Shown here: positions 1 to 7,178 of the stretch, in pieces
Layout of the letters: the number at the start of each line of letters is the position of its first letter
How positions within the stretch are numbered: position 1 is the stretch's first letter
NCBI GenBank assembly: GCA_050954505.1
Contig: JBPBPY010000082.1
Coordinates: 1 to 25,363 of the forward strand
Direction of reading: 5' to 3'
Length of the DNA: 25,363 bases
Origin: JAQGMO01 sp050954505
Lineage (GTDB): Bacteria > Pseudomonadota > Gammaproteobacteria > Burkholderiales > Burkholderiaceae_D
Notes under the pieces: generated by a model
Told to the model about the DNA's origin: nothing
What the model saw: only the letters and a program-made list of their open reading frames with translations
Databases searched by the model: none
Program-made: the position numbers and the translations under genes

Positions 1-654
1 CCTGCAGTTATCTGCCGTCAAGCTTTCCACGCCCGATTCGCTCAGTTTGGCCTGTAGCCCCAAGACCTCCCGGGAAGCATTTTCGGCTGTAATAACCAGG
101 TCAGTGATTGACCCTTGCGCCAGTTCATAGCGCGAGTCCTCGGTGGCGATGGCTGGGCCGTCGCACCATGGATCACAGACAACGGATAAATTGGCTTTAA
201 TATTCTTGATGACCACCCAGCAATGGTCCTGAAGTTCGTTGCGTCGCAAAATGACAATTTCGTCACTGGCAATTTTCCTCGCGCAGACAAATGCGCTAAC
301 CAATGCTTGTTCAGTACACGCACCCGATCGATAACATGCCAGTACGCCAGCAAGAACGGCAGGTGTGATTTTTAATCCGGTTATTCCCGATTCACCGACC
401 TGTTTTAGAACGATATTGACAGCGCTTTTCATCCGCCATGCGTTTGTGCCGCTTTTGCCGATGGTGCGATCAGTTCGCACGTTGCAGCGGCCATCAAAAT
501 ATGATTTGCTCGTTATTCTTGAAGCGTTTGCGTATCGGAGTAAATCAAATTCTTCAGAACCTACCGGACGTCCATCAAGAACACGCGCCAGAGCATAGGC
601 GGCCAACGCCGTATCGCATCCTGCCAATTTGCCAAGCATGCCATCAATCCTCAT
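1..654 (-). CDS. hopX: HopX/AvrPphE-family type III effector, C-terminus cut by window edge
   Basis: An open frame runs leftward from 654 off the window edge, so the stop codon is not seen. The protein carries the Cys-His-Asp pattern of the HopX/AvrPphE/XopE transglutaminase-like effectors: SGACTEQA with Cys113, QDHCWVV with His144, and CDPWCDGPAI followed by EDSRY with Asp161. These match, in order and spacing, the GNCGEHA, DHVWAE and MDPW...EDSRF blocks recalled from HopX1. An upstream block, YALARVLDGRP, also resembles the family region before the catalytic Cys. Family members act inside the host cell after type III delivery. The start is uncertain: ATG at 654 has no clear ribosome site, while ATG at 639 has GAGG nine bases upstream. 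Either start leaves the N-terminus some 65 residues shorter than HopX1. The DNA is AT-richer than the metabolic genes. No hrp box lies directly upstream; the nearest precedes the next gene upstream on the same strand. Confidence 0.75.
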   Translation of the reverse strand, partial: MRIDGMLGKLAGCDTALAAYALARVLDGRPVGSEEFDLLRYANASRITSKSYFDGRCNVRTDRTIGKSGTNAWRMKSAVNIVLKQVGESGITGLKITPAVLAGVLACYRSGACTEQALVSAFVCARKIASDEIVILRRNELQDHCWVVIKNIKANLSVVCDPWCDGPAIATEDSRYELAQGSITDLVITAENASREVLGLQAKLSESGVESLTADNCR

Positions 655-778
655 GGAAGGAACTATGCTGTTTGCGAATTTCTTGTTCCAAATAACCAGC
701 GGAAACTCTCTTTTTCAAACAAATCTGCAGAAGCCGTCGAGACTGGAGGCTGTCAAAGCGGTCACAACATGACAAACA

Positions 779-806
779 AAAAATCCAGAGTTTGCCCTGG
801 ATTTTT
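779..806. terminator. Hairpin with A/T flanks, possible bidirectional terminator
   Basis: A ten-base-pair perfect inverted repeat, AAAAATCCAG and CTGGATTTTT, encloses an eight-base loop. It lies 44 bases beyond the stop of the harpin-like gene and gives a U-rich tail in the direction of that gene. It separates this gene from the HopX-family gene, so the two may not be fully co-transcribed. Confidence 0.7.
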
Positions 807-849
807 CCGTGATTCGGTGTCGACTATCGGTGCAAGGCTTGATCCACGA

Positions 850-1680
850 TCAGAGATTGATTGCCAATCCGGCCAGTGCGATGCCACCTAGCAGCAGACC
901 TTTGTTAGCAGCGAGCGAATTCGAAGCCCCGGTTTGACCAGGATCGGTAAATTCGATGATTTCCGCAGCAATTGCTTCGGCAATTTCTTTTTTGTCGCCT
1001 TCGCTAAGGTTCTTGAGGGTATCGTTCTTGTTCATCAAGTTCAAGACAACGCCCGTTAATTGATCGTGGCTGACACTGCCTTGCAGTTTTTCCAACTCGG
1101 CCGGTAGTTGCTGCTCGACGATGTTGTTAAGTTGATCATCCACGTCATCGGACGTATCTGAAAAGTCATCAATCATGTCCTCCAACCTGTCGACCAGCTT
1201 ATCCATCTGCTTGAAAGCTTTGGCAATATCGGAAAACGCCTTGGCATTTCTTGCTTCAATTTGCATCACTTCGGTAGTGGAAGGCGCTACCGCTGTAAAC
1301 GTGGTCAGAGAATGGATGTCTTCTGCCGACAAATGGTTACTGGCAGTAAGCGTGGTCTTTGGCACCAGGGTAGTGCTGACAGCCACCGCGGAACTTGGTT
1401 GCGCAGGATGCGACAAGTCCGTGCCGTTGTTGACTGCGCCATCGGCATCAATGTTTCCATTGAAGTTTGCGCTTGTCGGGCTGGCATGTGCGCCATTGAT
1501 TTGCGCGGCCGCAAGAAGAGCCAGCGTTCCCCCTTTCTTGAAAAAGCTGCCAATACTTGGCAGCGCAGAGTGATGCGGCAGTGCTGCATCAGATTCTTTT
1601 TTTGCTTCGTTAGTTTCTGAACTACGCTGCAGCAAAGACAATGGATTCAATCCTAAGCTGCCAGCAACGTTATTAACCAT
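850..1680 (-). CDS. Harpin-like or translocator-like predicted type III secreted protein
   Basis: This 276-residue protein is not recognised by sequence family. It contains no Cys, Trp or Tyr. Its N-terminus is rich in Ser, Asn and Leu (MVNNVAGSLGLNPLSLLQRS), a polar, amphipathic character common in type III secretion signals. Residues 46-66 form a Lys-Lys followed by a hydrophobic, Ala-rich stretch ending in AHA. Residues 140-215 look helical and coiled-coil prone with an acidic patch (DDFSDTSDDVDDQ). The last 20 residues are a Gly/Leu/Ala hydrophobic tail. The lack of Cys and of most aromatics together with the hydrophobic segments fits harpins or translocators, but an ordinary effector is possible. 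ATG at 1680 is preceded by AGGGA at suitable spacing. A hrp box lies 133 bases upstream, so HrpL control is predicted. Confidence 0.75.
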   Translation of the reverse strand: MVNNVAGSLGLNPLSLLQRSSETNEAKKESDAALPHHSALPSIGSFFKKGGTLALLAAAQINGAHASPTSANFNGNIDADGAVNNGTDLSHPAQPSSAVAVSTTLVPKTTLTASNHLSAEDIHSLTTFTAVAPSTTEVMQIEARNAKAFSDIAKAFKQMDKLVDRLEDMIDDFSDTSDDVDDQLNNIVEQQLPAELEKLQGSVSHDQLTGVVLNLMNKNDTLKNLSEGDKKEIAEAIAAEIIEFTDPGQTGASNSLAANKGLLLGGIALAGLAINL

Positions 1681-1812
1681 TTGATTTCCCTGTTATTTGG
1701 AGTTCGAGTCTGCCCGGTGTGCTTCCTGCGGCTATTCCCTGAATGCTGTCTTCGCCGACCAATACATCGCCAAAACAATTAAGATGCTTATTTAGCAATT
1801 TTCGAGCAGCCA

Positions 1813-1840
1813 TAGGTGGGAATCAGACCGTGAAAGTTCC
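1813..1840 (-). promoter_or_regulatory. hrp box (HrpL-type ECF sigma promoter)
   Basis: Read on the minus strand this is GGAACT, 15 bases, CCACCTA. It matches the HrpL consensus GGAACC-N15/16-CCACNNA at every conserved position except the last base of the -35 element. It points at the harpin-like gene, whose ATG is 133 bases downstream. Confidence 0.85.
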
Positions 1841-1888
1841 ATAAATAATTTCACTTATTGCAATTTCACGTTTTTTGCCTTCGGGAAT

Positions 1889-2765
1889 TTACAGGTTTTC
1901 GTCGCAGGTGCCTGGCACAGTTGACTCGCCATCCAGAGGCCGGCCTGTTTCATGTCCATCGCGCCTGGCAAGCTTGCTTCTGAGCGTAATGCGGGTCAGT
2001 TCCGATGGCTTGCCCAGCCGCAGCGCCAGACCGCCCCACAAGGCTGTTCCATTGCTGACGTACAGGGTCATCCCGTGCACGTCGTAGCGTCCCGATACAT
2101 AACCGCCGTTGGCCAAGGCAAAAAGACGTTCCAGTCCCACGACCAAACCTCCATGCGTATGCCCTGATAACTGCAGCGCCACGCCTCTCGCCGCGGCGGC
2201 GCGTGCGTTTTTTGGCTGGTGGTCGAGCAGGATGACTGGCACGTTGGCCGGCGCCCCGGCCAGGGCCTTGTCGAGGTCGGGCATCGGCAGACCGCTTTCA
2301 GCAGCCGACAAGTCGGTTACACCGGCCAGCACAAGTTGCGCGCCGCAGCGGGTGATGACGGCATGGCTGTTTTCCAGTCGTCTCATGCCGAGCATGGCAA
2401 ATTTTTGCATCCAGGCGGTTTGGTCGAAAAAATACTCATGGTTGCCCGGGATGACGAAGACACCATCCTTGGCATGCAAGCCACGCAGCGGTGCCACGTC
2501 CGAACTGCGATCCGAACGGTGCCATCGATCAGGTCGCCCGTGACCACGACCAGGTCTGGGTCCAGTGCATTCGCTGCCTCGACAACCGCCTGCGTCCATG
2601 CCTGCGGAAACAAACGGCTGATGTGCATGTCCGTGAGCTGCAGCATTGTGTAGCCTTCGAACTCGGCAGGCAAATTCGCGATCCCGATCGGCGCGCTGCG
2701 TTGGCAGGCGCCACCCTTGCTGCTTTTTCGACGGTTTCGCTGCGCAGGCTATTCCTGCACGCCAT
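1889..2765 (-). pseudogene. Frameshifted metallophosphoesterase
   Basis: The calcineurin-like metallophosphoesterase motifs are all present but lie in different frames. QLTDMHIS and VVTGDLIDG are in one frame (about 2660-2515). PGNHEYFF, LLDHQP and LSGHTHGG are in another (about 2500-1889). The frame must move by one base near 2500-2520, where the sequence repeats GTTCGGA. A second break is likely near 2680-2740: an ATG at 2765 overlaps the hutG stop as TGATG, but its frame does not lead into the phosphoesterase domain. Joined, the pieces give roughly 290 residues, reasonable for a small family member. Intact relatives are membrane-associated or exported phosphoesterases of mostly unknown substrate. 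A sequencing error could explain one break, less easily both. The gene follows hutG on the same strand and was probably translationally coupled to it. Confidence 0.75.
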
Positions 2766-3568
2766 CAGCCGTGAAGCGCTCCCGCACTGTCCAGCGCTGC
2801 AGTCAACGCCTGGCGCAGCAAGGGCTGGACCTTGGCAGCGAGATCGGGCCGGTAGTTGAACGGCGCCGGTTCATCCATGTAGGTCTTGTGGGTCATCTCG
2901 AGCTGGATCGCATGGATGCCGCGCGCAGGATCGTTGTATTGCCGCGTGATGTAGCCGCCGACAAAGCGGCCATTGAGCTTGACCTCGTACGGCCCTTGCC
3001 GGGCCACGTCCAGCACCGCGGAGAAAATTGCATCGGCGCAGCTGGCGCCGTTGACCGTACCAAAGTTCAGGTTCGGCAGCACACCCTCGAACAGGCGCGG
3101 CAACTGGCTGTTGATCGAATGGGCTTCCCACAGCACCACGTAGCCGTGGCGCGCATGCACGGCTGCGATCTGCGCCGCCAGTGCTTCATGGTAGGGTTTC
3201 CACCAGGTTGCGACGCGGCGGGCGATTTCCGCGTCATCGGGCGCCCTGCCTTCGCGATAGATGGGCTGGCCCAGGAAGGTTTCCAGCGGACACAGTCCGG
3301 TGGTGGTCTTGCCGGGGTAGAGGCTGGAACCATCGGGCGCCCGGTTCAGGTCGATGACATAGCGCGAGACCGTGGCCGAAAGCATGGATGCGCCCATGTC
3401 CTGTGCAAATGCATATAACTGGTCAAGATGCCAGTCGGTATCCTGCACGCCGAGCCCGATGTCGTTATAGTTTTCACGCACCTCGTCAGGGATGGTAAAG
3501 CCGACGTGGGGGATGGAAATGATCAGTGGCGAATCGCCATCGGTCAGCTTGAACAAGGGTTGGGTCAT
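2765..3568 (-). CDS. hutG: N-formylglutamate deformylase
   Basis: The 267-residue protein belongs to the N-formylglutamate amidohydrolase family, which releases formate and glutamate in the last step of the five-step histidine utilisation pathway in the cytoplasm. Visible family blocks are ISIPHVGFTIP near the N-terminus, QDTDWHLDQLY, YVIDLNRAPDG, LWEAHSI, and GRFVGGYITRQYNDP followed by HAIQLEM. They include the His and Glu residues expected at a zinc site. The length is typical. The frame is open further upstream to 3736, but ATG at 3568 gives the usual family N-terminus (MTQPLF) and has GAAAG upstream. No other hut gene is in the window, so the rest of the pathway must be elsewhere. A frameshifted phosphoesterase follows directly. 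Confidence 0.9.
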   Translation of the reverse strand: MTQPLFKLTDGDSPLIISIPHVGFTIPDEVRENYNDIGLGVQDTDWHLDQLYAFAQDMGASMLSATVSRYVIDLNRAPDGSSLYPGKTTTGLCPLETFLGQPIYREGRAPDDAEIARRVATWWKPYHEALAAQIAAVHARHGYVVLWEAHSINSQLPRLFEGVLPNLNFGTVNGASCADAIFSAVLDVARQGPYEVKLNGRFVGGYITRQYNDPARGIHAIQLEMTHKTYMDEPAPFNYRPDLAAKVQPLLRQALTAALDSAGALHG

Positions 3569-3863
3569 TGAACGCTTTCGTGAATGCGGGCGGGAACAGT
3601 GCAGCACGCCGGCCGGCTGCGCCCGCGCTGTTTGCCAGTTGGGGACATGCCAGTGCACTTTGCGTGGCGTGAACCGGCACGGGAAAAATCTCGATTCGTC
3701 GTTGCCTGGGCAACTGGCCGCAAGGCGCAAGAACATTTGAAGGTATCGGACAGACCTTAACCTTTGTGCACATAATTACGAGAAGAAAGTATATCGGATA
3801 AGTTCAGGCTGGGTTTTGGCGGCCTTGGGAAGACACTGGTTGACTCTTGATGGGAGCTTTGCG

Positions 3864-4781
3864 ATGAATGAAGTCAAGGCATGCGGCAATGCTGAAGCAC
3901 TGGTTTTCGACTTGCCGCTGCCGGCGAACTATGCAATTGCCGATGTACTGCGTTTTCATGGGCGCGATAAGGAACAGCTGGCCGAAGCGGTGGACGAGCG
4001 GCAGATGCAAAAAGGCGTGCTGCTGGCCGATGTTCCAACCGTGATCGACATCCGGTTCGATCAGGCCGGTGCTGTTGCGCATTGCGTGGTCTCTGCCGAC
4101 GGTGAAATTTCTGCCCTTATGACGCAGCATGCAAACCAGAGCGTTTTGCGACTGCTGGGTTTGCTGCTCGACCCGCAGGACTTCGTGCGCTTCACGCAAG
4201 ACGATCCGGTATTCGGTCCGCTGGCGCAACGCCAAAGCAGCATCCGCGTGATTCAGTCGCCGACGGTTTTCGAGGCGCTGACCTGGGCCATCATGGGGCA
4301 GCAGATCAATGTCGCCTTTGCCGTGTCACTGCGGCGCACCTTCATCCAGGCCGGCGCTCGGCGTCACAGCAGCGGGCTATGGTGTTATCCATCGGCAGCC
4401 GACGCTGCGTCCATCCCTGTGGAAACCTTGACCGGCAAGCAGTTCTCGCGCGCCAAGGCCGAGACACTGCTGCGGCTGTCTGCTGCGGTTGCCAGCGGTG
4501 TTATCGACCTCGAGCCGTCGGCGCACAACACCCTGGAAAAAATCTGCGCTGCACTGCTGGCGGTAAAAGGCATAGGCCCGTGGACGGTGAACTATGCCTT
4601 GCTGCGTGACTACGCCCATGCGGATTGTTCGCTGCATGGGGATGTGGCGGTGCGTTCCGGGCTGCAAAGGCTTTATGGCATGGAAACACGCCCTGATATG
4701 GCTGCCGCAGAGAAACTTCTCCAGCAGTATCGGCCGCACCGGACCATGGCAGCGGCGCATCTTTGGGCCAGCCTCGGATAA
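3864..4781 (+). CDS. alkA: DNA-3-methyladenine glycosylase II (AlkA-type)
   Basis: This 305-residue protein is a base-excision repair glycosylase of the AlkA branch of the HhH-GPD superfamily. It removes alkylated purines such as 3-methyladenine from DNA. The N-terminal ~105 residues correspond to the AlkA N-terminal beta domain. The glycosylase core follows, with the block LTWAIMGQQINV, a helix-hairpin-helix VKGIGPWTVNYALLR at about residues 233-247, and HGDVAVR, where Asp260 is the expected catalytic aspartate. The start at 3864 was preferred over an upstream TTG at 3816 because GGGAG lies seven bases before the ATG. The gene stands alone. No Ada-type methyltransferase domain is attached. 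Confidence 0.88.
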   Translation: MNEVKACGNAEALVFDLPLPANYAIADVLRFHGRDKEQLAEAVDERQMQKGVLLADVPTVIDIRFDQAGAVAHCVVSADGEISALMTQHANQSVLRLLGLLLDPQDFVRFTQDDPVFGPLAQRQSSIRVIQSPTVFEALTWAIMGQQINVAFAVSLRRTFIQAGARRHSSGLWCYPSAADAASIPVETLTGKQFSRAKAETLLRLSAAVASGVIDLEPSAHNTLEKICAALLAVKGIGPWTVNYALLRDYAHADCSLHGDVAVRSGLQRLYGMETRPDMAAAEKLLQQYRPHRTMAAAHLWASLG

Positions 4782-4859
4782 GTTTGTGCGGCAATGCAGG
4801 GCATCAAGACACGTTGAACGCAGAGGCGGCAACAACCAGCAAAGTTTTATTGTCATTTT

Positions 4860-4887
4860 GGAACTATGTTGTCTAATTGACCACTAA
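4860..4887 (+). promoter_or_regulatory. hrp box (HrpL-type ECF sigma promoter)
   Basis: The sequence reads GGAACT, 15 bases, CCACTAA. It fits GGAACC-N15/16-CCACNNA with only the sixth base of the -35 element different. The HopA1-family start codon is 75 bases downstream, a normal distance for HrpL promoters. Confidence 0.88.
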
Positions 4888-4962
4888 TCGCCAATACCTG
4901 CATCGGCTTGAACTGTTTAGTGAACCAATTATTCGCACTGCAACCCAGACAAGGCTACTGAT

Positions 4963-6111
4963 ATGCCACCAGTCAGAGATGTATATCCGCACCGGAATGT
5001 CTCACCGGTACCAGTTTCCGCGATCCTTCCTGCAGGCAGCGCCAGTTATCCGGTGCCAAAGCCTGCCGCCTTCCAGTCCTTGCTGCAAGTGGCGGAACAA
5101 ACGCGTGTTCTCACCGAAGGAGTGGAAAATCCGGAAACCCTGCGCCGGCTGGCTTATCTCTGCCTGGTGGTTTTTCCCCACACGCCAGCCACGGCGCTGG
5201 AGCTGCAGAAGAAAACCAATGAAGAAATTTCCTATGATGATTACGCCATCTCGCTGATGCAGTTGCAAAGGGCATTCATCGGCCGTCTCGAGATCGGTTT
5301 GCAGCGTGAGCACGAGAATGCGCCATTCATTGGGCCAGCCCTGGCCCATATGACCAAAAACCGGGGATTGAAGGAAGATTCCTGGCACCTCAGATTGAAA
5401 GATGCCGACAATTTTCGGTGCCTTTCGGGACAAAACGGGATTGAAGCGCAGCTATGCTTCAAGGTGTTGCCTCGCTACGCGAGGTTATTGCTGCCGGCAT
5501 TGGCCAAGGCATGCACCGACCCTGCGGCTTTTGGATTTGCTTCAGCAAAAACCATGGACCAGATCAGTCACGCTGCCGCATCGCAAACCGGTTTCATCTA
5601 CCTGTCGCAAAACGATCCCATGGCGGCCGCGACGATGGCTGAACTGACCCATCATTACCTGATCCATGAAATTGCAGCCCAGCAGCGGCTTGCGCCGGCA
5701 GCGATCGACCTGCGGCTCGTCTATGGACCCACCGTGGGCACCCAGTTCGTCAGGCCAGGCGTGGGCTACCTGGAAAAGAATGCCCAGGCGCGTGCAGGAA
5801 GAAGTACCGGCGAATCGATTTCAGATGTCATTGCTGCTGCAATTGAAGACAGCCGGCACGGCAAACGGCTGGAACACGCCCTGGCCGATCGCCTGGACGA
5901 GAATGGCCAGGCAGAAAATCCGGCCTTCGTGAAACGGCAACGGCCCGGCGATTTGCAAATCGAACCCTTCATTCAAATTCTGCAAAGCAGAACGCCGCAG
6001 GACTATTCGGCTTCCTCGTTCAGACAGATCCGTTCGCCTTCATTCAGCGAGGACAGGACCGCTCGCGATCGCTTCGATTATTTTGTGACCAGTCGTTCGT
6101 CGGCAGAATAA
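4963..6111 (+). CDS. hopA1: HopA1-family type III effector
   Basis: The 382-residue protein resembles Pseudomonas syringae HopA1 over its C-terminal two thirds. Shared blocks, compared from memory, include KVLPRYARLLLPALAKA (HopA1 VEPKYGAQLALAMAT), an AK...SQTGFIYL block (HopA1 AKYG...DSAILYI), and a C-terminal block with VI, an Ala-rich helix, LEHALADR and ENPAF (HopA1 NRLKMALAER and ENPAL). HopA1 is delivered into plant cells and can trigger or modulate immunity; no enzymatic activity is assigned here. The first 40 residues are polar and Pro/Ser/Val-rich, compatible with a type III signal. No signal peptide or membrane segment is seen. ATG at 4963 has AAGG eight bases upstream and lies just after a hrp box. 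The gene is monocistronic; no separate chaperone gene adjoins it, unlike the hopA1-shcA pair in P. syringae. Confidence 0.8.
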   Translation: MPPVRDVYPHRNVSPVPVSAILPAGSASYPVPKPAAFQSLLQVAEQTRVLTEGVENPETLRRLAYLCLVVFPHTPATALELQKKTNEEISYDDYAISLMQLQRAFIGRLEIGLQREHENAPFIGPALAHMTKNRGLKEDSWHLRLKDADNFRCLSGQNGIEAQLCFKVLPRYARLLLPALAKACTDPAAFGFASAKTMDQISHAAASQTGFIYLSQNDPMAAATMAELTHHYLIHEIAAQQRLAPAAIDLRLVYGPTVGTQFVRPGVGYLEKNAQARAGRSTGESISDVIAAAIEDSRHGKRLEHALADRLDENGQAENPAFVKRQRPGDLQIEPFIQILQSRTPQDYSASSFRQIRSPSFSEDRTARDRFDYFVTSRSSAE

Positions 6112-6124
6112 CAACTCCAAACCT

Positions 6125-6141
6125 GGCCGGACAGACCGGCC
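6125..6141. terminator. GC-rich hairpin between convergent genes
   Basis: The perfect inverted repeat GGCCGG, ACAGA, CCGGCC lies 14 bases after the HopA1-family stop and before the end of the convergent lysR gene. It has no U tract, so its role as a terminator is only suggested. Confidence 0.4.
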
Positions 6142-6176
6142 CGGTGCGCCGGCACATGAGGTCCACTGCAGAATTC

Positions 6177-7082
6177 CTACATTCCGAATGACTGGATCAG
6201 GAACTGCTGGAACGCCTCCGCCGCTTCAGTGAATTCCCCTTGGCGTTTCCACAGCATGCCGGCATCCATCGATGGAATGGCATCGGCCAGCGGGCGTGCT
6301 TCGATGCGGCGCCCTTCCAGCGACCAGGGGCGGTAGACCATATCGGAGAGGATGGTGACGCCGAAGCCGTGGCCGACCATGCCGCGCATGGCTTCGATCG
6401 AACTGGTGCGCAGGCTGACCGATGGCGCCAAGCCGTGCCGGCGCCAGTAATCCAGCGCCGAGCGCTCGCCCTCGTCCGAGGTCAGCAGAATATACGGATG
6501 GGCGGCGATGTCGCGCAGCGACGGCGCGCGCAGGCGTGCCAGCGGGTGGGTGGGCGAGACCCAGAGCTGGCGCCGGGAACGGATCAGCACCGCATGGCCG
6601 AAATGATTCAGGCGCTCGACGTTGGAAAGGATGACCACGCCGATATCGACTTCGCCTGCCAGGATCGCCGCCTCGATTTCCTCGCGGTTCATGTCATGCA
6701 CCACGATCTCGACATCGGGATAGCTGGCCCGGAAACGCGCCATCTGCTCCGGCAGGAAATAACCCAGCAAAGTGTACGAGGCGGCCACATGCACGGTGCC
6801 GCGCAGGCTGCGCTCCTTGAAGCGCGGACTCTCCACCGCATCACGTACCGACTCGATGATGTGGCGCGCATGGCGCAGGAAATCCTGGCCTTCCGGCGTC
6901 AGCGACACCCCCTGCGCCGAGCGCTCAAATAAACGAATACCCAGTTCCTGCTCGATCGCAATGACGCCGTTGCTGATGGTCGACTGCGACACATTTTCTT
7001 CGATGGCGGCCAGTGAAACCTGTCCGGCACGGGCCACGGCACAGAAATAGCGCAACTGCCGAAGTGTCAAATTGGATGCCAT
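6177..7082 (-). CDS. LysR-family transcriptional regulator
   Basis: The 301-residue protein has a standard LysR layout. A winged helix-turn-helix occupies about residues 5-64 (LRQLRYFCAVARAGQVSLAA, QSTISNGVIAIEQELG, LFERSAQGVSLTPEG). A linker helix follows, then a two-lobed effector-binding domain from about residue 92 (GTVHVAASYTLLGYFLP). ATG at 7082 is preceded by GGA at normal distance. It is transcribed divergently from the indolepyruvate:ferredoxin oxidoreductase operon with a 96-base gap, the classical arrangement for a LysR protein controlling its neighbour. I therefore infer that it regulates the catabolic operon and its own gene. The ligand is unknown; a 2-oxo acid or acyl-CoA from the pathway is a guess. 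Confidence 0.92.
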   Translation of the reverse strand: MASNLTLRQLRYFCAVARAGQVSLAAIEENVSQSTISNGVIAIEQELGIRLFERSAQGVSLTPEGQDFLRHARHIIESVRDAVESPRFKERSLRGTVHVAASYTLLGYFLPEQMARFRASYPDVEIVVHDMNREEIEAAILAGEVDIGVVILSNVERLNHFGHAVLIRSRRQLWVSPTHPLARLRAPSLRDIAAHPYILLTSDEGERSALDYWRRHGLAPSVSLRTSSIEAMRGMVGHGFGVTILSDMVYRPWSLEGRRIEARPLADAIPSMDAGMLWKRQGEFTEAAEAFQQFLIQSFGM

Positions 7083-7117
7083 GCGTTTTTCCGATACGGG
7101 GTATGCATATTTATGGT

Positions 7118-7146
7118 TTTACCAGATTCGAACCCGTGAATATACT
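7118..7146 (+). promoter_or_regulatory. Sigma-70 promoter and dyad in the lysR/oxidoreductase divergent region
   Basis: A -35-like TTTACC (7118-7123) and a -10 TATACT (7141-7146) are 17 bases apart, just upstream of the oxidoreductase gene. An inverted repeat ATTC-N8-GAAT (7126-7141) fills the spacer and touches the -10 element. It is a candidate LysR operator. Confidence 0.6.
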
Positions 7147-7178
7147 GAAATCCTAATTAAAATGATGGAGCGAGACAC

